7,017 bases of DNA, taken from the NCBI GenBank assembly GCA_900541345.1, contig UQJE01000109.1:1-7017 (forward strand). Direction: 5' to 3'. Under the pieces are notes generated by a model that saw nothing but the letters and a program-made list of their open reading frames with translations, did not search any database and was not told the DNA's origin. Source of the DNA: an uncultured Blautia sp. Its GTDB lineage: Bacteria; Bacillota; Clostridia; Lachnospirales; Lachnospiraceae. Position numbers and translations under genes: made by a program. Positions 1-5,742 of this stretch are shown here, piece after piece (within the stretch, counting starts at the first letter, position 1; every line of letters starts with the position of its first letter).

Positions 1-537
1 GTTTTGTCCCTCTTCTGTCCCATAGTAATCCAGAAATGTACTGCGGAAATGAAGAGAAAAGTCAAAATATCCCGGCATTTTCTGATTGGGAAGAATATAG
101 CAGGCCTCTTCTGAAACTGCCTTTTTATAATATCCCTCTTTCTCGTCAAACTGAAACTGATTTTTTTCAATCCCCTCCTGAAACCCTTTTTCCAGAGATG
201 TTTTTGCCTGCTGCCACATCACACCATAGACTCCCGCGCCAAGGAGCAGTAAAACACCGGCACATACCAGAACTGTTTTCAAACTCTTCTTAAATTTCTG
301 ACTGAACTGAATTTCTCTGTTTATTTTTTTCACCATCTGCACGTCCTCCTTCAGCATAGCATCCAGAGAAATCTGAAATTCCTCACTTATCCGAACCAGG
401 GTTTCCAGGTCCGGATAGCTTTTTTCATTTTCCCAATTGGATACTGTTTGTCGTGTTACATGAAAAATTCGGGCAAATTCTTCCTGTGTCATTTTTCTTT
501 CTTTTCGTATGTTTATAATCGTCTGTCCCAGTTTCAT
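1..537 (-). CDS. XRE-family HTH regulator with one membrane span (partial, 3' end outside window)
   Basis: The protein begins MKLGQTIINIRKERKMTQEE and 179 codons are visible before the left edge, with no stop reached. Residues 5-61 form a typical XRE/Cro helix-turn-helix; the recognition helix is around VTRQTVSNWENEKSYPD (27-43), so it should bind DNA. A hydrophobic stretch at about 88-107 is a single membrane segment, followed by a polar region (from about 108) with no domain I recognise. By topology the HTH lies inside the cell and the C-terminal part outside, as in one-component membrane-bound regulators; this is inference. The start at 537 is supported by GGAGG just upstream (541-551 on the plus strand reads ttcctcctttc). 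The gene lies 121 bp downstream of the GNAT gene and probably has its own promoter and operator. Ligand and targets are unknown. Confidence 0.9.
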   Translation of the reverse strand, partial: MKLGQTIINIRKERKMTQEEFARIFHVTRQTVSNWENEKSYPDLETLVRISEEFQISLDAMLKEDVQMVKKINREIQFSQKFKKSLKTVLVCAGVLLLLGAGVYGVMWQQAKTSLEKGFQEGIEKNQFQFDEKEGYYKKAVSEEACYILPNQKMPGYFDFSLHFRSTFLDYYGTEEGQN

Positions 538-558
538 GTGTTCCTCCTTTCTGTATCC

Positions 559-587
559 ATTATGCCTCCGGTTTCTGCAAATGACCA
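559..587 (-). promoter_or_regulatory. Possible sigma-A promoter for the XRE gene
   Basis: On the minus strand a -35-like TGGTCA (582-587) and a -10-like CATAAT (559-564) are separated by 17 bp. The -10 matches 5 of 6 consensus bases and the -35 matches 4 of 6. The inferred transcript would start only about 15 nt before the XRE start codon, just leaving room for its AAAGGAGG site. Moderate match only. Confidence 0.35.
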
Positions 588-618
588 GCAACCCTGCCTT
601 GCATCGTGCTGTTTTCCA

Positions 619-635
619 TGCAAAGAATCTTTGCA
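619..635. promoter_or_regulatory. 17-bp perfect palindrome, candidate operator upstream of the XRE gene
   Basis: TGCAAAGAATCTTTGCA has two perfect 8-base arms around one central base. It lies about 80-100 bp upstream of the XRE start codon, just behind the possible promoter, and 24 bp past the stop of the GNAT gene. There is no T-run after it on either strand, so a protein-binding site is more likely than a terminator. Extra TGCAA/TTGCA copies occur at 576-580 and 599-603. Binding by the neighbouring XRE protein is a guess. Confidence 0.4.
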
Positions 636-658
636 CAGGCGAAAATGCGGCATTTCTC

Positions 659-1186
659 TTACAATTTTACTTCCAGCTGACAGTCAAACGGTTCTTCTTC
701 CACGTGCTCCTTTTTATACCACGCAGCCTCAACACATCCCATGTGTTTATAAAACGCCTGACTTTCTACAGCTGAATGAGCAGAAATATAAAGTTTCTCC
801 GCTCCTTTTTCTTTTGCCCATCTTTTTGCCGCTTTAAAAAGAATGGTTCCAATCCCTGTCCCCCTCATATCCTGAGATACATGAATGGCAGCCAAATCTA
901 TATATTTATTTTCTCCGCCAAAAATCTCCGGCAGAACCGCAATAAATCCCTTCAGCCTGTCTTCATAAAAGGCGCCGTAGACAAGTCCGCCTGATGCGGC
1001 TGTACCTTTCAGGCATTCAATCAGCACCTGGTAATCCTGCTCTGTCCAGTCGTCAATAAATGGCGCATCTTTTATTGCCCATTCTCCCTTTTCTCTTCTA
1101 CAGCATTTTGTAACAACCTGCCGTCTGATAAAATCGTGAAACAACTCCCGATTGATTTCATTTTCCTGTAAACTGCGATATTCCAT
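659..1186 (-). CDS. GNAT-family N-acetyltransferase
   Basis: A complete 175-residue protein with the GNAT fold, which transfers an acetyl group from acetyl-CoA to an amine of a small molecule or protein. The acetyl-CoA pyrophosphate-binding loop (motif A) is visible as R108-G-T-G-I-G113 after the strand IDLAAIHVS (96-104). The later KLYISAHSAVESQAFYKHMG (131-150) matches motif B, with the usual Tyr and the Gly before the last strand. Length is normal for a stand-alone GNAT enzyme, and the N-terminal region and acidic C-terminus (EEEPFDCQLE) resemble a GNAT group common in Clostridia. The start at 1186 follows AAGGAG (minus strand, 1195-1200). It sits 56 bp after the nuclease remnant. The substrate cannot be told from sequence. 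Confidence 0.93.
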   Translation of the reverse strand: MEYRSLQENEINRELFHDFIRRQVVTKCCRREKGEWAIKDAPFIDDWTEQDYQVLIECLKGTAASGGLVYGAFYEDRLKGFIAVLPEIFGGENKYIDLAAIHVSQDMRGTGIGTILFKAAKRWAKEKGAEKLYISAHSAVESQAFYKHMGCVEAAWYKKEHVEEEPFDCQLEVKL

Positions 1187-1242
1187 TTCTGTTTCTCCTT
1201 ATAATCCCCCTCTCTGCCGGAGGAGCTTTTATTCCCTATCTG

Positions 1243-1452
1243 CTACTTTTTTATCGTTTCTGCAATTTCCTTTATTTTTTCAATTGGATAACCTGTGTAT
1301 TTTTTAATCCTCTCTATACTCTCTCCCTCTTGAATCATCATCTTTGCAAGGGACAATTTCTCTTTTTGTATGCCCTGCTCGACACCTTGTTCAATAAGCG
1401 CCCGACTTAAATTACACATATTTTTCACCTCACTCTCCAGACAAGTCCGCAT
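1243..1452 (-). pseudogene. C-terminal remnant of an Rpn/PD-(D/E)XK nuclease-transposase-type protein
   Basis: This 69-codon frame begins MRTCLESEVKNMCNLS and continues with ALIEQGVEQGIQKEK and a helical tail with SIERIKKYTGYPIEKIKEIAE. The MCNLS-type segment followed by (E/Q)QGxxQGI repeats and an 'EGxSIExIxxYTG' tail is characteristic of the C-terminus of Rpn (recombination-promoting nuclease) / PDDEXK_2 transposase-type proteins, which are abundant in Lachnospiraceae. Full proteins are roughly 250-350 residues with the catalytic PD-(D/E)XK core in the N-terminal two thirds; none of that core is here. The frame is open upstream only to a TGA at 1474-1476, and I see no good ribosome binding site before 1452. 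It is most likely a non-functional stub left by deletion or recombination. Family assignment is from memory of the motif pattern. Confidence 0.65.
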
Positions 1453-1468
1453 TTTTCCTAATCGAACT

Positions 1469-1552
1469 TTAAATCAGTTCCATTACCTGATTCATAATTT
1501 TTGTAACTGCTTCATAATCTTTCATTTCTGCATTTCTTATGAAAGCTTTCAT
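1469..1552 (-). pseudogene. N-terminal stub of a GNAT acetyltransferase (27 residues)
   Basis: A short frame reading MKAFIRNAEMKDYEAVTKIM then NQVMELI and a TAA stop at 1469-1471. The pattern 'IRxAxxxDYExVxxIMNQV' is the classic first strand and helix of GNAT acetyltransferases, but everything after it is missing, including the acetyl-CoA loop. Its ATG overlaps the DUF3784 stop codon as ATGA (1549-1552), the usual layout of translationally coupled operon genes, so an intact acetyltransferase probably followed DUF3784 once. Directly downstream the sequence turns into the Rpn-type remnant, marking a probable junction near 1471. I expect no functional product. Confidence 0.6.
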
Positions 1553-1908
1553 CTGTCCGCACCTCCGTTTTTATCATTTCTCAAATATTTTTTAAACGCC
1601 TTATGCGCGTCCCAGTGTACGTCTTTAAAAAACCAGATTCCCCATACAGCATATGCAAGCACTGCCATATAACTGGTTAAAAAATATGACAAAAGTGCAC
1701 CGACAAACATAATCGCCGACCATATAAAGCTTGAATTTCTTATATCTTTTACAATCCAGGCTTTATCATATAATTCCTGTTCCTTTTCCGGCAGCGTATT
1801 AAATCCGGAAACAAATTTTGCTCCCCTTTCTTTTAACAGGGCAAATACAATTCCAGTTAATAAAAACCCCGGAACAAGAACAATACACATCCAAAATCCA
1901 ACATTCAT
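1549..1908 (-). CDS. DUF3784 family membrane protein
   Basis: A 119-residue small integral membrane protein. Hydrophobic segments lie at about 4-25, 60-77 and 79-95. Between the first and second is the loop with LLKERGAKFVSGFNTLPEKE and YDKAWIVKDIRN, which resembles the signature region of DUF3784 proteins of Firmicutes; their function is unknown. The C-terminal tail is basic and cytoplasmic by the positive-inside rule. The start at 1908 follows AAAGGAG (minus strand, 1919-1925) with about 10 nt spacing. It lies 28 bp downstream of the larger membrane protein and presumably shares its transcript, and its stop overlaps the start of a broken GNAT gene. A role together with the 401-residue neighbour is inference from position only. 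Confidence 0.85.
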   Translation of the reverse strand: MNVGFWMCIVLVPGFLLTGIVFALLKERGAKFVSGFNTLPEKEQELYDKAWIVKDIRNSSFIWSAIMFVGALLSYFLTSYMAVLAYAVWGIWFFKDVHWDAHKAFKKYLRNDKNGGADR

Positions 1909-1936
1909 GAAATTCGCACTCCTTTCAGATTCCCAT

Positions 1937-3142
1937 TCAAAACTGTCCGCTATCTTTTATTTTTTTCTTCTTTCGGATATACGGAGGAAACATCTCCTGA
2001 TACGCCTGCTCTGCCTGGGAAACATCATGGGTAAGCAAATACCATATCTTTTCTTTTGTATCCTTTATTTCCGGAAATAATTCTCCATACCTTTTCGAAA
2101 TTTTATCAGGAGATGCATCCGGAAAATGAATCTCTGGAATCCGAGACAATACTTCCCCCATTTCTTCATTCCGCTTTCCATAAAGGCGAAGGTACGTTGT
2201 TCTTGTGTTAAATCTTTTTCCGTCCAGATACCAGAACTTTATGTAGGAAAACTTTTTCCCAGCATAAACATCCGCAGTAAGCAAAAGTTTTCTGGAAATA
2301 AGTATCCCTTCCAGAAGCACCCAGTTTTCACTGAGTAAAACGGGCATATATTTTTGCAAATCTTCGTCTTCAAAAGAAACCGGTTCAAATCTTTCCCCTT
2401 TTAACAAAGCTTGCAGTTCTTCCCTTGAAAAAATTTTGTTAAGAACAGGAATACAGCCATACGGTGTCAAAACGTAATGCCACACTTTCTTAGCTGTAAA
2501 AATTGCAATAACAAGAAACAAAATGGTAAACCACATGTCTTCCGTCTCCGGTTTCCTGAAAAATACAATCATTCCTGCAAAGACCACAAACATACAAAAC
2601 AGCCATGCACCTGCAGCCAGTATCTTTTTCAGGGGATAGAAACAAATCCATTCCATTTGTCTTAACTTTCTACTACATAATTCCTCCTGATCTTTCTCCG
2701 AATCTGTGTCTTTGAACATGAGATTTCGGGTAATTACTCGCCCAATCATAGGCGGAATATTTGCAAATGCGAACAATCCTCCTATTACCACCGTCATAAT
2801 CCACAGAATACCGGAACCAGGGATAAAAAGCATATTGAGCCAACAAGACAAAATCAGCCATAATATCAGCATTCCATACCGTTTTTTATTTGTTTTTATC
2901 CGCCAAATCCCATATACGCACAAAACAAAAAGCAGCCCAGCAAGTACGCTGTGAAGAAACCAGCGGGGCAGAAAAAAAATATCCTTTCCTGCAACAATTA
3001 TAAACTGGTATTGAAAATATTCCATTTTTCCAATCCATCCCATGTAATGACAAATCCCAGAATAAAGTGCGGACACCACTCCCAGAATACATAATAGCAG
3101 GCTTAAACAGCTTTCTTTTTCAGTAAGCGCTTTTTTCTCCAT
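1937..3142 (-). CDS. Six-helix membrane protein of unknown function with a soluble C-terminal domain
   Basis: I do not recognise a named family. With the start at 3142 the product is 401 residues, begins MEKKALTEKESCLSLLLC and has hydrophobic segments near 11-30, 62-80, 90-107, 111-130, 174-196 and 203-218. A charged loop at about 142-165 separates the fourth and fifth spans. Residues 220-401 form a soluble, mixed-charge domain ending in a very basic tail (RKKKKIKD); both termini are predicted cytoplasmic. An in-frame ATG at 3169 would give 410 residues but has no ribosome binding site, while 3142 has GAGG at 3151-3154 with 8-nt spacing. The gene starts inside the aberrant tail of the truncated kinase gene and precedes DUF3784 by 28 bp. 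No catalytic motif is visible. It is a real gene judging by length, membrane pattern and operon position. Confidence 0.8.
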   Translation of the reverse strand: MEKKALTEKESCLSLLLCILGVVSALYSGICHYMGWIGKMEYFQYQFIIVAGKDIFFLPRWFLHSVLAGLLFVLCVYGIWRIKTNKKRYGMLILWLILSCWLNMLFIPGSGILWIMTVVIGGLFAFANIPPMIGRVITRNLMFKDTDSEKDQEELCSRKLRQMEWICFYPLKKILAAGAWLFCMFVVFAGMIVFFRKPETEDMWFTILFLVIAIFTAKKVWHYVLTPYGCIPVLNKIFSREELQALLKGERFEPVSFEDEDLQKYMPVLLSENWVLLEGILISRKLLLTADVYAGKKFSYIKFWYLDGKRFNTRTTYLRLYGKRNEEMGEVLSRIPEIHFPDASPDKISKRYGELFPEIKDTKEKIWYLLTHDVSQAEQAYQEMFPPYIRKKKKIKDSGQF

Positions 3143-3398
3143 CTGCATCGCCTCGTCTTCCCATAGCATTTATACAGTCTTTTGTAATTTCCGAATGCTG
3201 TTTTCCATATTTTAAAAGTTCAATCATTAATGGCTGTGATTTTTCAATTCCCTGAGCGCCCCACACATGCAGCATTTCCATACGTACCGTATCACTGGAA
3301 ATCAGCATAGTATTTGGACCAAATTTTCCCTGAAGCATTCTGGCAACTGTCGTTTTTCCACTTCCGGAGTTTCCTCTTAGTATAATTAATTTCTGCAT
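3120..3398 (-). pseudogene. P-loop nucleoside/nucleotide kinase-like protein, 3' half missing
   Basis: The N-terminus MQKLIILRGNSGSGKTTVAR holds an intact Walker A loop (G9-N-S-G-S-G-K-T16), and MLISSDTVRMEML (31-43) matches the AAA_33/zeta-toxin-like small kinases common in Clostridia, which use ATP to phosphorylate a small substrate. Intact relatives are about 165-190 residues and continue after 'LLKYGKQHSEI' (62-71) with a hydrophobic strand of the VILEGIL type and a C-terminal lid. Here similarity stops at about residue 71 (near base 3186) and the frame runs on as unrelated TKDCINAMGRRGDADGEKSAY-type sequence to a stop at 3120-3122, overlapping the next gene. Ribosome binding site AAGGA (3407-3411) is present, and it lies 31 bp after the reductase gene, so it was an operon partner. 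Probably inactive; a short functional P-loop protein is not excluded. Confidence 0.75.
3151..3154 (-). promoter_or_regulatory. Ribosome binding site that selects the 3142 start
   Basis: GAGG on the minus strand lies 8 nt before the ATG at 3142. The other in-frame ATGs are poorly served: 3148 is only 2 nt from it and 3169 has none. This favours a 401-residue product over the 410-residue reading. Confidence 0.5.
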
Positions 3399-3429
3399 CT
3401 GTTTTATCCTTAATGTTTACAACTTTCTA

Positions 3430-3960
3430 TTATCTTCTGGTATATATTAAATCGGTTATCCCATTATACGACTGGGTTTTCTGCAATTTTAATTTGATTT
3501 CTTTTTGTGTTTCTTCAAAAAGCCGCACTCCGCCGCCTAAAATAACAGGAATTACTGAAATATAATATTGATCCAGTAAATCTTCCTGTATCAACTGCTG
3601 TGCCAAATATGCACCTCCACAAATCCAGATATTCTTTCCCTGTTCCAACTTTAATTTTTTCAGAAGCTCTGCCGGATCTTCCTGTGTAAAACAAATCTTT
3701 TCCGAAGATTCCTGTTTTCTATGCGTAAATACATAAGTTGTAAACTCCTCATAAGGCCATTTTTCCGGCGAAAGCTCCGTTACAACCTGATTATAAGTTT
3801 TCCAGCCCATGAAAACAGTATCGAAGTCTTTTGAAAACTGTCCGTACACATCTATCGTTTCACTTTCATTTCCCTGCCCTGCCAACCAGTCCACACCACC
3901 GTTTCTGTCTGCAATATAGCCGTCCAGACTCATGGCAATAAACAATATACTTTCTCTCAT
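3430..3960 (-). CDS. Dihydrofolate reductase family protein (RibD C-terminal-like, YyaP/YwjB type)
   Basis: A complete 176-residue protein of the RibD_C/DHFR fold, expected to be a cytoplasmic NAD(P)H-dependent reductase. Signature segments are IAMSLDGYIADRNGGVDWL (8-26), DTVFMGWKTYNQV (47-59) at the nucleotide-binding region, IWICGGAYLAQQLIQEDLLD (111-130) with the conserved GG, and YYISVIPVILGGGVRLFE (132-149). Length matches stand-alone YyaP/YwjB-type members; no deaminase domain is attached, so it is not a riboflavin RibD. The substrate of these stand-alone proteins is mostly unknown. Start at 3960 follows a GGAAAGGG site, and a strong extended -10 promoter lies about 32 bp upstream. It is first in the unit and is followed after 31 bp by the broken kinase gene. 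Confidence 0.93.
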   Translation of the reverse strand: MRESILFIAMSLDGYIADRNGGVDWLAGQGNESETIDVYGQFSKDFDTVFMGWKTYNQVVTELSPEKWPYEEFTTYVFTHRKQESSEKICFTQEDPAELLKKLKLEQGKNIWICGGAYLAQQLIQEDLLDQYYISVIPVILGGGVRLFEETQKEIKLKLQKTQSYNGITDLIYTRR

Positions 3961-3991
3961 AATTTTCCCTTTCCAAAATGCGGTTTACCTG

Positions 3992-4018
3992 ATTATACCA
4001 CACTCATTTTCCATACAA
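3992..4018 (-). promoter_or_regulatory. Sigma-A promoter with extended -10 before the reductase gene
   Basis: The minus strand shows a perfect TATAAT (3992-3997) preceded by TGG, giving the extended -10 form TGnTATAAT. A TTGTAT -35-like hexamer (4013-4018) lies at 15-bp spacing, shorter than ideal, but an extended -10 tolerates that. The predicted start is about 25 nt before the gene, which is the first of its operon. Confidence 0.7.
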
Positions 4019-4098
4019 CAGATATTTTAATATAAAAAGAATCCTGTGCGGAGCGTTTTTTATGCTATGGAACATTACGAAGTAATTTCTTATAGCAC

Positions 4099-4140
4099 AA
4101 AAAAACAGGTGGGAAGAAATTTCTCTCTCCACACCTGTTT
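4099..4140 (-). terminator. Strong intrinsic terminator of the sporulation-linked operon
   Basis: On the minus strand AAACAGGTG (4140-4132) pairs with CACCTGTTT (4111-4103), with further pairing inside (GGA/TCC and the AGAAATTTCT core). It is followed by seven T residues (4105-4099). The upstream arm overlaps the stop codon of the 45-residue gene, so that gene is the last of its transcript. Confidence 0.85.
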
Positions 4141-4276
4141 ACCGGCAGAACAGATGATACCCGCAAAGGAGGCACATCGTTCCCGCCACAATTATAATCA
4201 CACTGTCGGAAATCAACATTCCGATTACCATTCCAAGACCAATAAAAAACAGTATCAGTCCAAAAAATCTCCCCAC
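4139..4276 (-). CDS. Small membrane protein (45 residues, GTG start)
   Basis: The minus strand encodes (M/V)GRFFGLILFFIGLGMVIG then MLISDSVIIIVAGTMCLLC and GYHLFCR. Two hydrophobic helices (about 4-21 and 25-39) make a small hairpin membrane protein, ending in a GYxLFCR motif that resembles small conserved proteins I have seen in Clostridia. A TAA lies directly before the GTG, so the only possible starts are GTG at 4276 or an internal ATG; AAAAGGA lies 4 nt upstream, a slightly short spacing. It follows the gerW stop by 61 bp and its stop codon overlaps the terminator hairpin, which supports real translation. Function unknown; expression with gerW suggests, but does not prove, a link to sporulation. 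Confidence 0.65.
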   Translation of the reverse strand: MGRFFGLILFFIGLGMVIGMLISDSVIIIVAGTMCLLCGYHLFCR

Positions 4277-4337
4277 TTATTCCTTTTCCATTTTTCTTTT
4301 CTTACTTTAGTATATGCAGGAAAAAGATTTGTGAGCA

Positions 4338-4709
4338 CTATACTTCTGTTTCAGAAGAATCTCCGGATTCTTTTACCCCGGGAGCAAAACGATTTACAAA
4401 ATCAGGAACCATATCCAGAACCTTTGTAAGACCATCCTGATTCTTTACATTTACAAGCTTTGTTGTTCCATTTTGAATTACCAGGACAGCGCAGGGAGTC
4501 ATTTTGCCTCCAAGACCACCGCCGCCGTTATTCTTTCCCTGGCCTTCAAATGCACCGGCTCCCACACCAAAGGAAACATCAACCAACGGAAGAATAATGG
4601 TATCTCCCACATGAATGGCATCTCCCACCACGGTTTTTGCAGATACAAAGCTGTCCATTCCCTGAAAGAGGGACGCTACTGTCTCTTTAAAATTGTTTTC
4701 TTTCTCCAT
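4338..4709 (-). CDS. ytfJ: GerW (YtfJ) family spore protein
   Basis: A 123-residue protein of the GerW/YtfJ family. Visible marks are the N-terminal helix FKETVASLFQGMDSFVS (7-23), the TVVGDAIHVGDTIILPLVDVS segment (26-46), the FGVGAGAF stretch (47-54) and the glycine-rich loop GKNNGGGGLGGKM (58-70), then the strand AVLVIQNGTTKLVNV (74-88). In Bacillus subtilis the homologue is made in the forespore and is needed for the cortex-lytic enzyme SleB to work during germination; that role is transferred by family. Length is normal. Start at 4709 is marked by a near-perfect AAGGAGG (4718-4724, 8-nt spacing) inside the end of the DUF2953 gene, whose stop lies only 3 nt upstream, implying translational coupling. 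Confidence 0.95.
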   Translation of the reverse strand: MEKENNFKETVASLFQGMDSFVSAKTVVGDAIHVGDTIILPLVDVSFGVGAGAFEGQGKNNGGGGLGGKMTPCAVLVIQNGTTKLVNVKNQDGLTKVLDMVPDFVNRFAPGVKESGDSSETEV

Positions 4710-4712
4710 AAA

Positions 4713-5738
4713 TTATACCTCCTTATGTTTCCATCGGTTTATCATATATTTTACATTTTTATTAAAATAAATTTCTGCTGCTGTTTTCACAAGGACAACT
4801 CCATAAATCCTGCCCTTCATTTTTATAGTTCCTTCCAGAATATTTCTGTCAGTCTGAAAAAGCGGCATGATCTGAATGCAGTTTTTATGAAAAGGAATGG
4901 TCATTCCCAGAAGCGCCACAATTCTTCCTGTTATAGAAGGATCTTCGAAACCGAAGGTAACATTTCCTTCCACTTTTATCGGCAAAATATGACGAATCAG
5001 CTTTTTTATGTCCTTACAACAGAAGGATATTGCTTCTTTTATTCTCGGATTGGAAAAAAATCTCTTCCACCATTCTATTTTAACACAGGTTCTTTTGATT
5101 GTTAACCGGATTTTTCGCATTTTAGAAGGGATATTTTTTATTTTCTCCACAAATCTTTTTAATAAACCCGGCTTTTTCTTTTCCAGTTTTTTTTCCGAAA
5201 TTTCTTCCGTTTTCTCTTTGTCCGTCTCTTCCTGTACCTTTGATTTTCCAGTCTCTTCTTCCTCTTCTATGACAGAAGGAATTTTTTCCGAAGAATATAT
5301 CTTCTCCTCTCCAGAAAGATTCTCACCGGCCATCTTTTCTTCCGGAATCTTTTCTTCTGAAATCTTTTCTTCCAACATTTCCTTCTCTACAGAAAGCGTT
5401 TTCTCTTTAGGAGACAATTTTTCTTCCGTTTTCTCTTTCTTCACAGATGTTTTTTTCTTTCGCCCCTTGAATTTACCAGGAGAAATTCCAAAAATCCGAA
5501 AATCAGTTCCTGTTTTTCTATTTTCATAAAAAATGCGGAAGGTAATTCCACGAAACAGCCAGCTTACCCTTACCTGTCCCTTTAACTCCCTCATCCCATC
5601 TTCTTCCGGCTTACTGCCCTGTATAAAATACCGTACAGGACAAAACAGAATCAAAAGAAGAACAGAAAGCAGAAGCGCACATACAATTCCCAGCGCTATG
5701 AGTATAAATTTTATGATCAGCCACAGAATATGTAACAT
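4713..5738 (-). CDS. DUF2953 membrane-anchored protein (YtfI-like) with Glu/Lys-rich linker
   Basis: A 341-residue protein. One membrane span at about 5-33 anchors it, and residues 34-90 form a small strand-rich region (VRYFIQG...LFRGITFRIFY). Residues about 92-190 are a low-complexity Glu/Lys-rich linker including three copies of a five-residue (L/S/P)EEK(I/M) unit. Residues 225-335 carry the DUF2953 C-terminal domain (ILPIKVEGNVTFGFEDPSITG, and LEGTIKMKGRIYGV). DUF2953 genes pair with gerW/ytfJ in spore-formers (YtfI-YtfJ in B. subtilis), and here the stop is 3 nt from gerW. The function is unknown; a spore or germination role is inferred from pairing. Start 5738 uses AGGTGA, which overlaps the previous gene's stop. 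The linker is longer and more repetitive than I expect for the family. Confidence 0.88.
   Translation of the reverse strand: MLHILWLIIKFILIALGIVCALLLSVLLLILFCPVRYFIQGSKPEEDGMRELKGQVRVSWLFRGITFRIFYENRKTGTDFRIFGISPGKFKGRKKKTSVKKEKTEEKLSPKEKTLSVEKEMLEEKISEEKIPEEKMAGENLSGEEKIYSSEKIPSVIEEEEETGKSKVQEETDKEKTEEISEKKLEKKKPGLLKRFVEKIKNIPSKMRKIRLTIKRTCVKIEWWKRFFSNPRIKEAISFCCKDIKKLIRHILPIKVEGNVTFGFEDPSITGRIVALLGMTIPFHKNCIQIMPLFQTDRNILEGTIKMKGRIYGVVLVKTAAEIYFNKNVKYMINRWKHKEV
5332..5376. repeat. Three tandem 15-bp units inside the DUF2953 gene
   Basis: Three adjacent copies on the plus strand: ATCTTTTCTTCCGGA (5332-5346), ATCTTTTCTTCTGAA (5347-5361) and ATCTTTTCTTCCAAC (5362-5376). On the coding strand they give the repeated (L/S/P)EEK(I/M) unit. 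The surrounding linker (about 5170-5460) is similarly purine-rich on the coding strand. Such tracts are prone to length change by slippage. Confidence 0.85.
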
Positions 5739-5742
5739 TCTT

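Noticed and set aside
448..837. Plus-strand open frames opposite the XRE and GNAT genes
   Set aside because: They are antisense to recognised HTH and GNAT coding sequence and carry no family motif.
1190..1240. A possible terminator between the nuclease remnant and the GNAT gene
   Set aside because: Only about four base pairs (CCTC/GAGG) can form, with no T-run after them.
1243..1552. An insertion sequence or complete mobile element
   Set aside because: Only a C-terminal tail of an Rpn/PDDEXK-type protein is present; I found no terminal inverted repeats, target duplication or intact transposase.
3120..3398. Kinase plus following membrane gene as a toxin-antitoxin or defence pair
   Set aside because: The kinase resembles zeta-toxin-like P-loop proteins, but it is truncated, follows a reductase gene and has no small antitoxin-like partner.
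4046..4429. A 127-codon open frame on the plus strand
   Set aside because: It crosses the terminator, the 45-residue gene and the end of gerW in antisense, has no recognisable domain, and lacks a convincing promoter or ribosome binding site.
4473..5105. A 210-codon open frame on the plus strand
   Set aside because: It runs antisense across gerW and DUF2953, both of which are recognised families with good ribosome binding sites; the plus frame has a composition unlike a real protein and no supporting start site.
5008..5529. A serine/phenylalanine-rich 173-codon plus-strand frame
   Set aside because: It is the antisense shadow of the Glu/Lys-rich linker of DUF2953; GAA and AAA codons read backwards give TTC and TTT, which explains its odd composition.
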